NCBI GenBank assembly: GCA_965204915.1
Contig: OZ242023.1
Coordinates: forward strand, 2,170,001-2,234,000
Origin: HK1 sp965204915
Lineage (GTDB): Bacteria; Pseudomonadota; Gammaproteobacteria; HK1
DNA: 64,000 bases
Direction of reading: 5' to 3'
The notes under the pieces are model-generated. The model was not told the DNA's origin, searched no databases, and saw only the letters and a program-made list of their open reading frames with translations. Position 1 is the first letter of the stretch; the number at the start of each line of letters is the position of its first letter. A program made the position numbers and the translations under genes. This document shows positions 51,226 to 59,118 of this stretch, one piece after another.

Positions 51226-51558
51226 GGAAGCGGTCGGGGGGTTGGAATGATCGAAGAAGCCGGCCGCGGCGGCGGCAAGATACCATACACGACACGATTC
51301 CTGCGCTCGCGTCCCATCTTCCGGTCCTCTTCAGCCTGCTATGATCATGGTGGAAGACACTCGCACAATCGCAATCATCATCCAACCGATGGGCACCATC
51401 CAACCGACGGGCACCATCCAACCGACGGGCACCATCCAACCGATGGGGTCCGCCTCGAGCAACGGGCGCCGGGCTGCCCCCCTGGGCGTACGCCTCGATG
51501 ATCGCACGGGGGGGCCGATTCATCCCACATCGATTCATTACATATGGGGAGGCGAAAC
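51226..51558. other. Divergent intergenic region with 18-bp repeats
   Basis: This 333-bp spacer separates the epimerase (minus) and the secreted hydrolase (plus). It contains the 18-bp tandem repeat at 51380-51448 and a strong GGGGAGG ribosome-binding site at 51546-51552. No additional gene is supported. Confidence 0.5.
51380..51448. repeat. 18-bp tandem repeat, 3.8 units
   Basis: Units ATCCAACCGATGGGCACC, ATCCAACCGACGGGCACC (twice) and a partial ATCCAACCGATGGGG follow one another without gaps in the leader of the secreted hydrolase gene. Confidence 0.85.
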
Positions 51559-53376
51559 ATGACTTCTGCCGCTCTCAGGACCAGGATGCTCCTCGCCGCG
51601 GCGGCACTTGCGGTTCAGGGGGCCTTCGGCCCGGCCGCCGGGGCGGCGGCGCAACTCCCGGAGCTCCCGCCGAGCACGGCCTACGGCGATTACGCCGTCG
51701 GCGCGACGATCGGCTTCGCCGTGGACAACCGGCAGCGCTTCGATCCCTGGGGCACCGCCTATGCCGGCGACGCCTACCGCGCCATGCTGCGCAAGGTGGA
51801 AGCCTCGGGCCAGCCCCGTACGGTGATCTTCCACTTGTGGTATCCGGCCGAGGCGGATCGTTCGGGCGGCCGATTGGCCGGGCCGCGCTCGCCCTGGCCG
51901 GCGCTCTCCGGCCGGCGCGCGAAGATGGAAGACTACTTCTTCAAGGACGGGACGTTCGCGATCCCCGCGCTGCGCTCGTCGGTCCTGTTCCCGGATACCC
52001 ACGGGCGTCTGCATTTCAAGGGTGGGGGCACCCTCGCGGAGCGGTCCGGCAGCGCCGCGCAGGAGGCGTTCGAAGCCATCGGGAAGCACTATTTCGCCGC
52101 GCCCCGCGGCGCGTATCTCGACGCGCCGCCGGCATCGGCGCCGGGTGGATTCCCCATCGTCATCCTGTCCCACGGGCTCGGGGACAACTACAGCCTGTGG
52201 AATTTCCTCGGCGAGTTCCTGGCCTCGCACGGCTACGTCGTCGCCGCCCCGAGCTTCATCTCCGACAGCGCAATCCCGCTCGCGCTGCACGATCCCGACT
52301 CCGTGTTCACCCGCCGGGCCTCGGCCGATGAAGTGCGGGAGGCCTACGCGCTGATCATGGGGGAGCGGAAGGTCATCCCGAACTTCTACCGCTTCCTGTT
52401 CGGCGCCGCCTCCGCCGACGCCTTCGACCCGGCGCAGGCGAAAGCCGTTCCGGGCGGCGTGCAGCGCGCCACGACGATGATGCGGAACCTGTTTCGCCAG
52501 CGGGTGGCCGACGTGGGGTTGCTGATCCACACGGTGAGGCTGCTGGGCGCGGCCGAAGCCGATTGCGCGGCGGGGCTGGGCTCGATGGGCGCGACCTCGG
52601 CCGCGCGCGAGCTGTGCGGCCTGCTCGCCGGCCGGGTCGGCGACGCGGTCGGGCTGGCCGGCCATTCCCTCGGCTCGATGACCTCCCAGATGGGGGTGAA
52701 CCACATTCCCGGCGTCGCCGTGGCCCTCGGCTTCAACAACGGGGCGCCCTTCACCTGGACGCCGGAGGAGTTCTTCGGCGGCGGACGGACCCCGGACGGG
52801 CTGCCGGAGGGCAGCCACAAGCCGGTGGTGCAGATGATCGGCGACGAAGACGATTTCGTGCAGTGGGTGTTCCTCCGCCTGTTCCAGAACGCCCTGGCCG
52901 CCGCCGGCGGGGACCCGGCAGCCGCGTTTCCCCTGGCCCCCGAGCGTGCCGTGCCGGAGCGCCGGGCCAACCCGCAGCCGGTCGCCCTCAGCGCCTGGCT
53001 GAGGCAGACCTCCGACCGCGCCCTGGTGATCGTCCGGGACGTCGATCACGGGCTGCTGGTGGACAACTTCGGGCGGATGTTCCCCTGGCCGGAGTTCCGG
53101 AAGGGCGCCCTGCCCTTCGGCCTGTCGCCTTCGGGCCGGCGCAAGGCGGTGGGCGAGGAGATCCGTGATCGGAGCTTTTCCGGTGCGCCTTACGACCCGC
53201 TCGACTGGGCCGAAGCGGGCGAAGCGGGTGCGGTGTACATGCCGCACCTCATCCGCGACTGGTATGTGCGGGCCGTTTTCGACCACTACCTGAAAGGCGA
53301 CGGGGAAGCGCGCGCTCGGCTGAAGAGCCCGGACCCGTTCGGAGATCTGACCTCCGTGCGCCGGGAGATCGAATAG
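51559..53376 (+). CDS. Secreted alpha/beta hydrolase (PAF-acetylhydrolase/lipase-like)
   Basis: The 605-residue protein has a signal peptide (MTSAALRTRMLLAAAALAVQ, cleavage near AGA-AAQ). Its alpha/beta hydrolase core resembles bacterial platelet-activating-factor acetylhydrolase-like proteins: FPIVILSHGLGDNYSLWNF forms the oxyanion strand, and the nucleophile elbow is LAGHSLGS near 370. The histidine is probably in VRDVDHGLLVDNFG near 495. The protein is larger than a minimal lipase, with insertions around 220-300. The ATG at 51559 is preferred over 51544 because GGGGAGG lies 6 nt upstream. The substrate is unknown. Confidence 0.75.
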   Translation: MTSAALRTRMLLAAAALAVQGAFGPAAGAAAQLPELPPSTAYGDYAVGATIGFAVDNRQRFDPWGTAYAGDAYRAMLRKVEASGQPRTVIFHLWYPAEADRSGGRLAGPRSPWPALSGRRAKMEDYFFKDGTFAIPALRSSVLFPDTHGRLHFKGGGTLAERSGSAAQEAFEAIGKHYFAAPRGAYLDAPPASAPGGFPIVILSHGLGDNYSLWNFLGEFLASHGYVVAAPSFISDSAIPLALHDPDSVFTRRASADEVREAYALIMGERKVIPNFYRFLFGAASADAFDPAQAKAVPGGVQRATTMMRNLFRQRVADVGLLIHTVRLLGAAEADCAAGLGSMGATSAARELCGLLAGRVGDAVGLAGHSLGSMTSQMGVNHIPGVAVALGFNNGAPFTWTPEEFFGGGRTPDGLPEGSHKPVVQMIGDEDDFVQWVFLRLFQNALAAAGGDPAAAFPLAPERAVPERRANPQPVALSAWLRQTSDRALVIVRDVDHGLLVDNFGRMFPWPEFRKGALPFGLSPSGRRKAVGEEIRDRSFSGAPYDPLDWAEAGEAGAVYMPHLIRDWYVRAVFDHYLKGDGEARARLKSPDPFGDLTSVRREIE

Positions 53377-53566
53377 CCGGCCACCCTTTGGCCGACCTCC
53401 CGGCCATCATGCCGGCAGCCCATGCGGCACGGGCGGTGGCCGGGATGGGCGCAGGCGGCGTCCGCGCGTTGCCGGATTGGCGAAACCGCACCCATCGCGG
53501 TATGGTCGGCGCGGTATCGCCGGGAACGGCGTTGCCGCGCCGGACAGCCGGAACGTGAGGGGCTTC

Positions 53567-54469
53567 ATGGCAGAGATCGAGGTCAACGGCGTCCCCATCC
53601 AGGACGATTACTCCGAGACGTTCAGCGGACGGCTGGCGCGGGTGCTGGTGACCAGCGTCACCCGCCGGTGGGCGCTGGAAGCCGCGATGGAGATGAAGGG
53701 GCTGGGACGCTCGGCCACCTCGCCGCCGTGCGAGGCGACCCTGGAGCGGGAGGTGGGATCGGAGGAGACTCCCGACGGCCGTCCGGGATTCATCATCCAG
53801 ATGATGGATCGCAAGCTGGAGGAGCTCGCCCGGTGCCTGGTCCTCCGGATCCGCAAGGGCGCTCTCCCGAATCCCAGGACCAGCGTGTTCGACGCCCTGC
53901 CCCCGGACTTCGCCGAGGAGTCGATCGACATCGAAGGCACCGTCATCCAGCGCTTCGGGGACGGCTGGGAGGAGGCGATCGAGGCGTTCGGCCGGAAGCT
54001 CTTCCGCGTGCCGAAGATGGACGGAGCGTTTCACGTCGAGCGCCGCTTCGGCGTGGTCGGGCAGGCCGTCACGGGAGGCATGTTCCTGATCCTCGCGGAC
54101 TCCGACGAGACCGCGCTCCGGGCGGCGGAGGCCGCGCTGGAGGCGGTGTCGCGGATCCCGCTGGTGGTGGTCAAGAACGCCGCGAGCGGCTCCAAGGTGG
54201 GCGCGAAGCACTACCGGGACATGGTCGCGACCACCAACCACCACTACTGCCCGGCGCTCGCGGGCGATCCCGAGAGCGCCCTCCCCGACGCGGTCCGCTG
54301 CGTCTACGAGATCATCGTCAGCGCCCCTCGCCTCGACGAGGTCCGCCAGGGCATGCGGACCGGGATCGAGGCGGCCACCGCGGTCGACGGGGTGCTGCAC
54401 ATCCATACCGCCAATTACGGCGGCAAGCTGGGCAAGGGCAGGATCCACCTGCACAGCCTGTTCGAGTAG
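53567..54469 (+). CDS. fhcD: Ftr/FhcD, formylmethanofuran--H4MPT N-formyltransferase
   Basis: The 300-residue enzyme moves the formyl group between H4MPT and methanofuran-type carriers in the H4MPT formaldehyde oxidation pathway. Characteristic stretches are the N-terminal DDYSETFSGRLARVLVT and the C-terminal LHIHTANYGGKLGKGRIHL. Length equals the family norm (about 300). In bacteria FhcD works in the FhcABCD formyltransferase/hydrolase complex. fhcA, B and C are not in this window. It begins a plus-strand run with beta-RFAP synthase, mtdB, mch, a citG-like gene and fae. Confidence 0.93.
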   Translation: MAEIEVNGVPIQDDYSETFSGRLARVLVTSVTRRWALEAAMEMKGLGRSATSPPCEATLEREVGSEETPDGRPGFIIQMMDRKLEELARCLVLRIRKGALPNPRTSVFDALPPDFAEESIDIEGTVIQRFGDGWEEAIEAFGRKLFRVPKMDGAFHVERRFGVVGQAVTGGMFLILADSDETALRAAEAALEAVSRIPLVVVKNAASGSKVGAKHYRDMVATTNHHYCPALAGDPESALPDAVRCVYEIIVSAPRLDEVRQGMRTGIEAATAVDGVLHIHTANYGGKLGKGRIHLHSLFE

Positions 54470-54486
54470 CCGGTTCCGGCCCCCGC

Positions 54487-55467
54487 ATGCCGAATCGTGC
54501 AGGCTGCCGTGTCTCCGTCCGGGCGTCCGCCAGGCTGCACATGGGCTTCGTCGATCTCCACGGCGGTGCGGGCCGCCGGTACGGGAGCCTCGGGCTTGCG
54601 CTGGAGAAGCCGTTCACCCGGGTACGCCTGAGCCCGGCCTCCGGGGTCGTCGCCGAAGGGCCGGATGCGGCGCGCGCGGCGCGCTACGCCACCGCCATGG
54701 CGGAATGTTTCCACCTCTCCGGAGGCGCCCGGATCGACGTGGAGACGGCCATTCCCCCGCACACCGGGCTCGGCTCCGGGACGCAGCTTGCCCTGGCGGT
54801 CGGCGCGGGGATGGCGAAGATGTTCGATCTCGCTCTCCGCACCGCCGACGTCGCCGCCGCGCTCGACCGGGGGGTCCGCTCCGGATTGGGTATCGGGCTG
54901 TTCGATCACGGTGGCTTCGTGGTCGACGGCGGCTCGGCCGGTGACGGGGTTCCGCCACCGGTCATCGCCAGACAGCCGTTCCCCTCCCGGTGGCGCCTGC
55001 TGCTGATCTTCGACCGCGGGCGCGAGGGGGCGCACGGGGAGCAGGAGATCAGGAAGTTCGCCACGTTGCTGGAGTTTCCCGAAGCCGACGCGGCCGAGCT
55101 CTGCCGGCTGGTGCTGATGTGCGCGTTGCCGGGCGTGGTGGAGGCCGACCTCGATGCCTTCGGTAGCGCGGTCGGCCTCATCCAGGCGCGGGTCGGGGAC
55201 CATTTCGCGGGCGTGCAGGGTGGCCGTTTCGCAAGCCCCGGCGTGAGCGCGGTGCTGGAGTGGCTTGCATCGCGGGGCTTGACGGCGGTGGGGCAAAGCT
55301 CCTGGGGCCCTACCGGCTTCGCAGTCTGCCCGAGCGAGCCGGCGGCGAACCACCTGATGGAAGAAGCGCAGGCCCGGTTCGGGCGCGAGTTCGGGTTGGA
55401 CTTCGCGGTGACCCGCGGGCTCAACCGGGGGGCCCGGGTCGAGAGCCGTCCCCCATCGTTCCACTGA
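54487..55467 (+). CDS. Beta-ribofuranosylaminobenzene 5'-phosphate synthase
   Basis: The 326-residue GHMP-kinase-fold enzyme commits 4-aminobenzoate (or 4-hydroxybenzoate) and PRPP to methanopterin synthesis. Family features are ASARLHMGFVDLHGGAGRRYGSLG at the N-terminus and the glycine-rich IPPHTGLGSGTQLALAVGAG loop near 90-110. GLGIGLFDHGGFVVDGG and the C-terminal GQSSWGPTGFAV follow. It lies 17 bp after fhcD. Its presence shows that this organism makes its own H4MPT. Confidence 0.93.
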   Translation: MPNRAGCRVSVRASARLHMGFVDLHGGAGRRYGSLGLALEKPFTRVRLSPASGVVAEGPDAARAARYATAMAECFHLSGGARIDVETAIPPHTGLGSGTQLALAVGAGMAKMFDLALRTADVAAALDRGVRSGLGIGLFDHGGFVVDGGSAGDGVPPPVIARQPFPSRWRLLLIFDRGREGAHGEQEIRKFATLLEFPEADAAELCRLVLMCALPGVVEADLDAFGSAVGLIQARVGDHFAGVQGGRFASPGVSAVLEWLASRGLTAVGQSSWGPTGFAVCPSEPAANHLMEEAQARFGREFGLDFAVTRGLNRGARVESRPPSFH

Positions 55468-55485
55468 GAATCCGGTACCGGTGCC

Positions 55486-56382
55486 ATGGCCAAGCCGAAG
55501 ATCCTCCACATGCTCGATCCCCGCCCCCACGTCAGTCCCTTCGACGTCAACATGGCGGTGGACGCGGGCTTCGAAGTCGTCGTTCCCTACCCGGGCACCG
55601 CCCTCGACGACGTCGCGGGACTGGTCCGGGACACCATCTTCTCCCGGCCTCCCGGGTGCTACAACGACACCGGGGTGTTCATCGGCGGGCACGACGTCAA
55701 CCTGGCCGCGGACATGCTGGAACGGGCGGGGAGCGCCATGGTGCCGCCCTTCGAGGTGGCGATGCTGGCGGATCCGAACGGCGCCTGCACCACGTCGGCC
55801 GCGCTCGTGGCGCTCACGGAAAAGCACCTGCGAGCGCGAAGCGGCGCCGGCCTGAAGGGACGCAACGTGCAGATCCTCGGGGGCGGGCCGGTCGGGCTGT
55901 GCGTCGCGGTGCTGGTCGCGCGGGAAGGAGGGCATCCGAGGCTGGTGCGGCTCACCGGGATGACCCCGGCGAAGGCGGAGGCGGTCGAGCGCTTCGCGGC
56001 GAGGTACGGGGTCGAGGTGCCCTGGACCACCGGCCGGGACGATGCCGGAAAGCACGCCGCACTCGAATCCGCCGAAGTTGCGGTGTGCTGTGCGAAGGCC
56101 GGCGTGCAGGTCCTCTCCGAGGAGCTGATGGGGCGATGTGGAAAGCTCATGGTCGCGGCGGACGTCAACGCGGTGCCCCCGGCCGGCATCGAGGGGCTCG
56201 GGGTGGCCGCCGACGGCGCGGAGCTGCCTTCCGGCGCCCTCGGGATCGGCGCCCTCGCGATCGGAGGCGTCAAGTACCGGGTCCAGCGAGGACTGCTGGA
56301 GCGCATGATGCGCGCGGACCGCGCCGTGGCATTGGACTTCCCCGACGCGTTCGAGCTGGCTCGCGAGATCGTCTCCGCCTGA
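55486..56382 (+). CDS. mtdB: MtdB, methylene-H4MPT dehydrogenase (NAD(P))
   Basis: The 298-residue NAD(P)-dependent dehydrogenase oxidises methylene-H4MPT to methenyl-H4MPT. The N-terminus MAKPKILHMLDPRPHVSPFD and FDVNMAVDAGFE are typical of MtdB/MtdA. The cofactor-binding Rossmann motif is VQILGGGPVGLCVAVL near 128-143. It sits between the beta-RFAP synthase gene (18-bp gap) and mch (13-bp gap). Confidence 0.93.
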   Translation: MAKPKILHMLDPRPHVSPFDVNMAVDAGFEVVVPYPGTALDDVAGLVRDTIFSRPPGCYNDTGVFIGGHDVNLAADMLERAGSAMVPPFEVAMLADPNGACTTSAALVALTEKHLRARSGAGLKGRNVQILGGGPVGLCVAVLVAREGGHPRLVRLTGMTPAKAEAVERFAARYGVEVPWTTGRDDAGKHAALESAEVAVCCAKAGVQVLSEELMGRCGKLMVAADVNAVPPAGIEGLGVAADGAELPSGALGIGALAIGGVKYRVQRGLLERMMRADRAVALDFPDAFELAREIVSA

Positions 56383-56395
56383 GTCGTTGCGCGCC

Positions 56396-57367
56396 ATGAG
56401 CCCGCGGGTGAGTGTGAATGCGACGGCCGCCCCCCTGGTCGAGGAGCTGGTGGAGCGGGCGGACGCACTGCGCGTCGGCGTCGCCCGCATGGAAGACGGC
56501 ACGCGGGTGGTCGATGCGGGCATCGACCATCGGGGGGGCATCGAAGCAGGCCTGCTGATCGCCCGGATCTGCATGGGCGGTCTCGGAGACGTGGCAGTGC
56601 GCTACAGCTCCGTGTTCCCGGACTGGCCGTGGCAGGTGGAGGTGCGCACGAGCCAGCCCGTGCTCGGCTGTCTCGGCGCGCAGTACGCGGGCTGGAGCCT
56701 GAGCTTCGATGCGCCCGGGAAGTTCAGCGCGCTCGGCTCCGGGCCGGCGCGGGCGCTGGCCGCCCGGGAGCCGCTGTTCGAGGAGCTCGGCTACCGGGAC
56801 CATGCCGGCAGCGCCTGCCTGGTGCTGGAGACCGGCCGCCATCCGCCGGCGGCCCTTGCGGAGAAGGTGTCGAGGGACTGCGGGGTGGCGCCGGCGCAGG
56901 TGACGCTCGTGCTCACCCCCACCGGCAGCCTCGCCGGGGTGGTGCAGATCGCGGCCCGGGTGGTCGAGGTGGCGTTGCACAAGGCGCACGAGATCGGCTT
57001 CCCCCTCGCCGCCGTCGTCGACGGCACCGGCAGGGCTCCGCTCCCGCCGCCCATCGGCGATCCGCTGGCCGCCATGGGGCGAACCAACGACACCATCCTG
57101 TTCGGCGGGGAGGTCCGGCTCTTCGTATCGTGTGAAGACGAGCAGGCGGAGGATCTCGCCTCGCGGCTTCCCGCCACCGGCTCCCGGGACTACGGGAAGC
57201 CTTTCGCCGAGGTGTTCCGGGAGTACGGCTACGACTTCTTCCGCATCGACCCCATGCTCTTCAGCCCGGCCCGGGTGGCGGTGACCGTACTCGGCAGCGG
57301 ACGAACCTTCCGCGGCGGGCGGCTCGACGCCGGGCTGCTGGAGCGGTCGTTTGGCGGCGGCGCTTGA
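56396..57367 (+). CDS. mch: Mch, methenyl-H4MPT cyclohydrolase
   Basis: The 323-residue enzyme hydrolyses methenyl-H4MPT to formyl-H4MPT, the step between MtdB and FhcD. Recognisable regions are SVNATAAPLVEELVERAD, the glycine-rich LLIARICMGGLG near 50-61, TSQPVLGCLGAQYAGWSL and GRTNDTILFGG. The ATG at 56396 is used. A TTG 9 nt upstream is possible. The 3' end overlaps the next frame by 17 bp if that gene starts at the TTG at 57351. Confidence 0.93.
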   Translation: MSPRVSVNATAAPLVEELVERADALRVGVARMEDGTRVVDAGIDHRGGIEAGLLIARICMGGLGDVAVRYSSVFPDWPWQVEVRTSQPVLGCLGAQYAGWSLSFDAPGKFSALGSGPARALAAREPLFEELGYRDHAGSACLVLETGRHPPAALAEKVSRDCGVAPAQVTLVLTPTGSLAGVVQIAARVVEVALHKAHEIGFPLAAVVDGTGRAPLPPPIGDPLAAMGRTNDTILFGGEVRLFVSCEDEQAEDLASRLPATGSRDYGKPFAEVFREYGYDFFRIDPMLFSPARVAVTVLGSGRTFRGGRLDAGLLERSFGGGA

Positions 57368-58286
57368 GGGTCGGCCCGCGTACGAGGCCCCCAACGGGGT
57401 CTCTGCCGCGGTCTGGCGTGCCTGCATCGAAGAGCTGGAAGCGCCGAAGCCGGGAAACGTGAGCTTCGCCTCGCCCGGGCACGGGATGTCCGCGGACGAT
57501 TTCGTGGCAAGCGCACGCTGCACCGCGGACGTGCTCGGCACCCCCGGCCTGTCGCTGGGCGAGCGGGTGCTCGGAAGCATCGAGGCCACCCACACGGCCA
57601 CCGGCTGCAACACCAACCTCGGCATCGTGCTGCTGTGCGCACCGCTCGCGCAGGCGGCGCTCGACGAGGGTTTCGGACTGCCGCTTCGGACCGGTCTCGC
57701 CCGCGTACTCCAGGCCGCGAGCGTCGAGGACACGGAGCGGGTGTTCACGGCGATCCGCCTGGCCGGGCCCGCGGGGCTCGGCGCAAGCGCCCGCCACGAC
57801 GTGCGTGCTCCGGCCGCGGCGCCCCTGCTCGCGGTGATGCGCGAGGCCGAGGACCGCGATCGGGTGGCGCGTCAATACGCTCGTTGCTTCGAGGACGTCT
57901 TCGATCCCGGGATCGCCGTGCTCGCGGGAGGCCGGGCCCGCTGGCCGGGACCGCAGGCGGTGGTGGCCCTGTACCTCACCTTCCTCGCACGCTTCAAGGA
58001 CTCCCATATTGAGCGTAAACTCGGGGCCGTCGCCGCGGAGGGGATCCGGCTCGAAGCACTGGGGCTCCTCGAGAGCCTTGAAGCATCGGGTTCGCCGGAA
58101 ATGGACATCGAGGCCGTGATGCGCTTCGATCGCAGCTTGAAGAGCCGGCGCGCGAACCCCGGTACGAGCGCCGACCTGACGGTGGCGACACTGCTTGCCG
58201 GCAACCTCCTTCACGAGAGGGGGGATCGTGTCGCGGCCCGGCCGGTGCGGGACGCGACTGGATTGACGACGACACAAAGGAGGTAG
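57351..58286 (+). CDS. CitG-like triphosphoribosyl-dephospho-CoA synthase family protein of the C1 cluster
   Basis: The protein of up to 311 residues resembles CitG/MdcB enzymes, with ELEAPKPGNVSFASPGHGM, THTATGCNTNLGIVLLCAPLA and the Asp/Asn-rich metal-binding pattern. Homologues recur in H4MPT clusters of methylotrophs, where they are thought to take part in biosynthesis of the H4MPT or methanofuran-type cofactor rather than citrate lyase. I start it at the TTG at 57351, which overlaps mch by 17 bp. A later start is possible because no clear ribosome-binding site is seen. It ends 2 bp before the fae start. Confidence 0.82.
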   Translation: MAAALEGRPAYEAPNGVSAAVWRACIEELEAPKPGNVSFASPGHGMSADDFVASARCTADVLGTPGLSLGERVLGSIEATHTATGCNTNLGIVLLCAPLAQAALDEGFGLPLRTGLARVLQAASVEDTERVFTAIRLAGPAGLGASARHDVRAPAAAPLLAVMREAEDRDRVARQYARCFEDVFDPGIAVLAGGRARWPGPQAVVALYLTFLARFKDSHIERKLGAVAAEGIRLEALGLLESLEASGSPEMDIEAVMRFDRSLKSRRANPGTSADLTVATLLAGNLLHERGDRVAARPVRDATGLTTTQRR

Positions 58287-58288
58287 CG

Positions 58289-58798
58289 ATGGCTATCACG
58301 AACGTTCGTGTGGGAGAGTCCCTGGTCGGAGACGGCAACGAGATCGCCCACATCGACTTGATCCTGGGCCCGCGCGGTTCCGCGGCGGAGACCGCATTCT
58401 GCAACGGCCTGGTCAACAACAAGGACGGCTTCACCAGCCTGCTGGCGGTGGTCTCGCCCAACGTGCCCGCGAAGCCCAACACCATGATGTTCAACAAGGT
58501 CACCATCAAGGGGGCCAAGCAGGCGGTGCAGATGTTCGGGCCGGCCCAGCGCGCCGTTGCCCGGGCGGTCATGGAGGCGGTGGCCGAGGGGACGATCCCG
58601 GCGGCGGAAGCCGACGATCTCTACGTCTGCGTCGGCGTGTTCATCCACTGGGAGGCCGAAGACGACGCCAAGATCGAGCAGTACAACTACGAGGCCACCA
58701 AGCAGGCCCTCGAGCGCGCCGTCGCCGGCAAGCCGACGGTGGACGAGGTGCTGGCCCAGAAGAATGCGGAGCATCCCTTCGCAGCCAACGTTTCCTGA
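58289..58798 (+). CDS. fae: Fae, formaldehyde-activating enzyme
   Basis: The 169-residue enzyme condenses formaldehyde with H4MPT to methylene-H4MPT, entering the pathway run by MtdB, Mch and FhcD. Typical Fae sequences include GDGNEIAHIDLILGPRGS with the catalytic histidine (H21 here, His17 in the Methylorubrum enzyme) and FCNGLVNNKDGFTSLLAV. It is preceded by an almost perfect Shine-Dalgarno AAAGGAGGT, much stronger than its neighbours, consistent with Fae being highly expressed. A GC-rich hairpin lies 11 bp after its stop. Confidence 0.96.
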   Translation: MAITNVRVGESLVGDGNEIAHIDLILGPRGSAAETAFCNGLVNNKDGFTSLLAVVSPNVPAKPNTMMFNKVTIKGAKQAVQMFGPAQRAVARAVMEAVAEGTIPAAEADDLYVCVGVFIHWEAEDDAKIEQYNYEATKQALERAVAGKPTVDEVLAQKNAEHPFAANVS

Positions 58799-59118
58799 TC
58801 TCGACGACGGCTCCCCCGGACTCGCCGGGGGAGCCGGTTCGGGCCCGGGAGGTCCATCGGCGGATTCGCCCTTGGACGACGGCATTTTCCGAGCGGCAGT
58901 GCGGCCGGACGGGACCGGGGCCGGTACCAGGCTCCTCGAAGCCGCAGCTCGTGTCGCCGGCGGGCCGGTGCGCCGGGGGTGGCGCAGGCCGGGGCTCGCG
59001 GGGTCCGTCGCCGGCTGCACGTGCGCTCGATCCGGCATCGCGGCCGGGGTTCCGGGCCCTGCGCGCCTCCGGGTACACGGCCCTTTCGACCACCGGACAT
59101 TCAACAGGACATGAAAAG
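58799..59118. other. Intergenic region between fae and xsc
   Basis: This 320-bp spacer begins with the perfect hairpin at 58809-58835 and otherwise shows no gene. The xsc gene after it may have its own promoter, but no strong one was recognised. Confidence 0.45.
58809..58835 (+). terminator. Hairpin after fae
   Basis: GGCTCCCCCGG (58809-58819) pairs perfectly with CCGGGGGAGCC (58825-58835) around a 5-nt loop. No T-run follows, so it may act as a processing or stabilising stem or a Rho-assisted end rather than a classic intrinsic terminator. Confidence 0.5.

Noticed and set aside
51380..51448. CRISPR-like array
   Set aside because: The 18-bp units are head-to-tail with no spacers, and no cas gene is present anywhere in the window. 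The other short tandem repeats are likewise contiguous.
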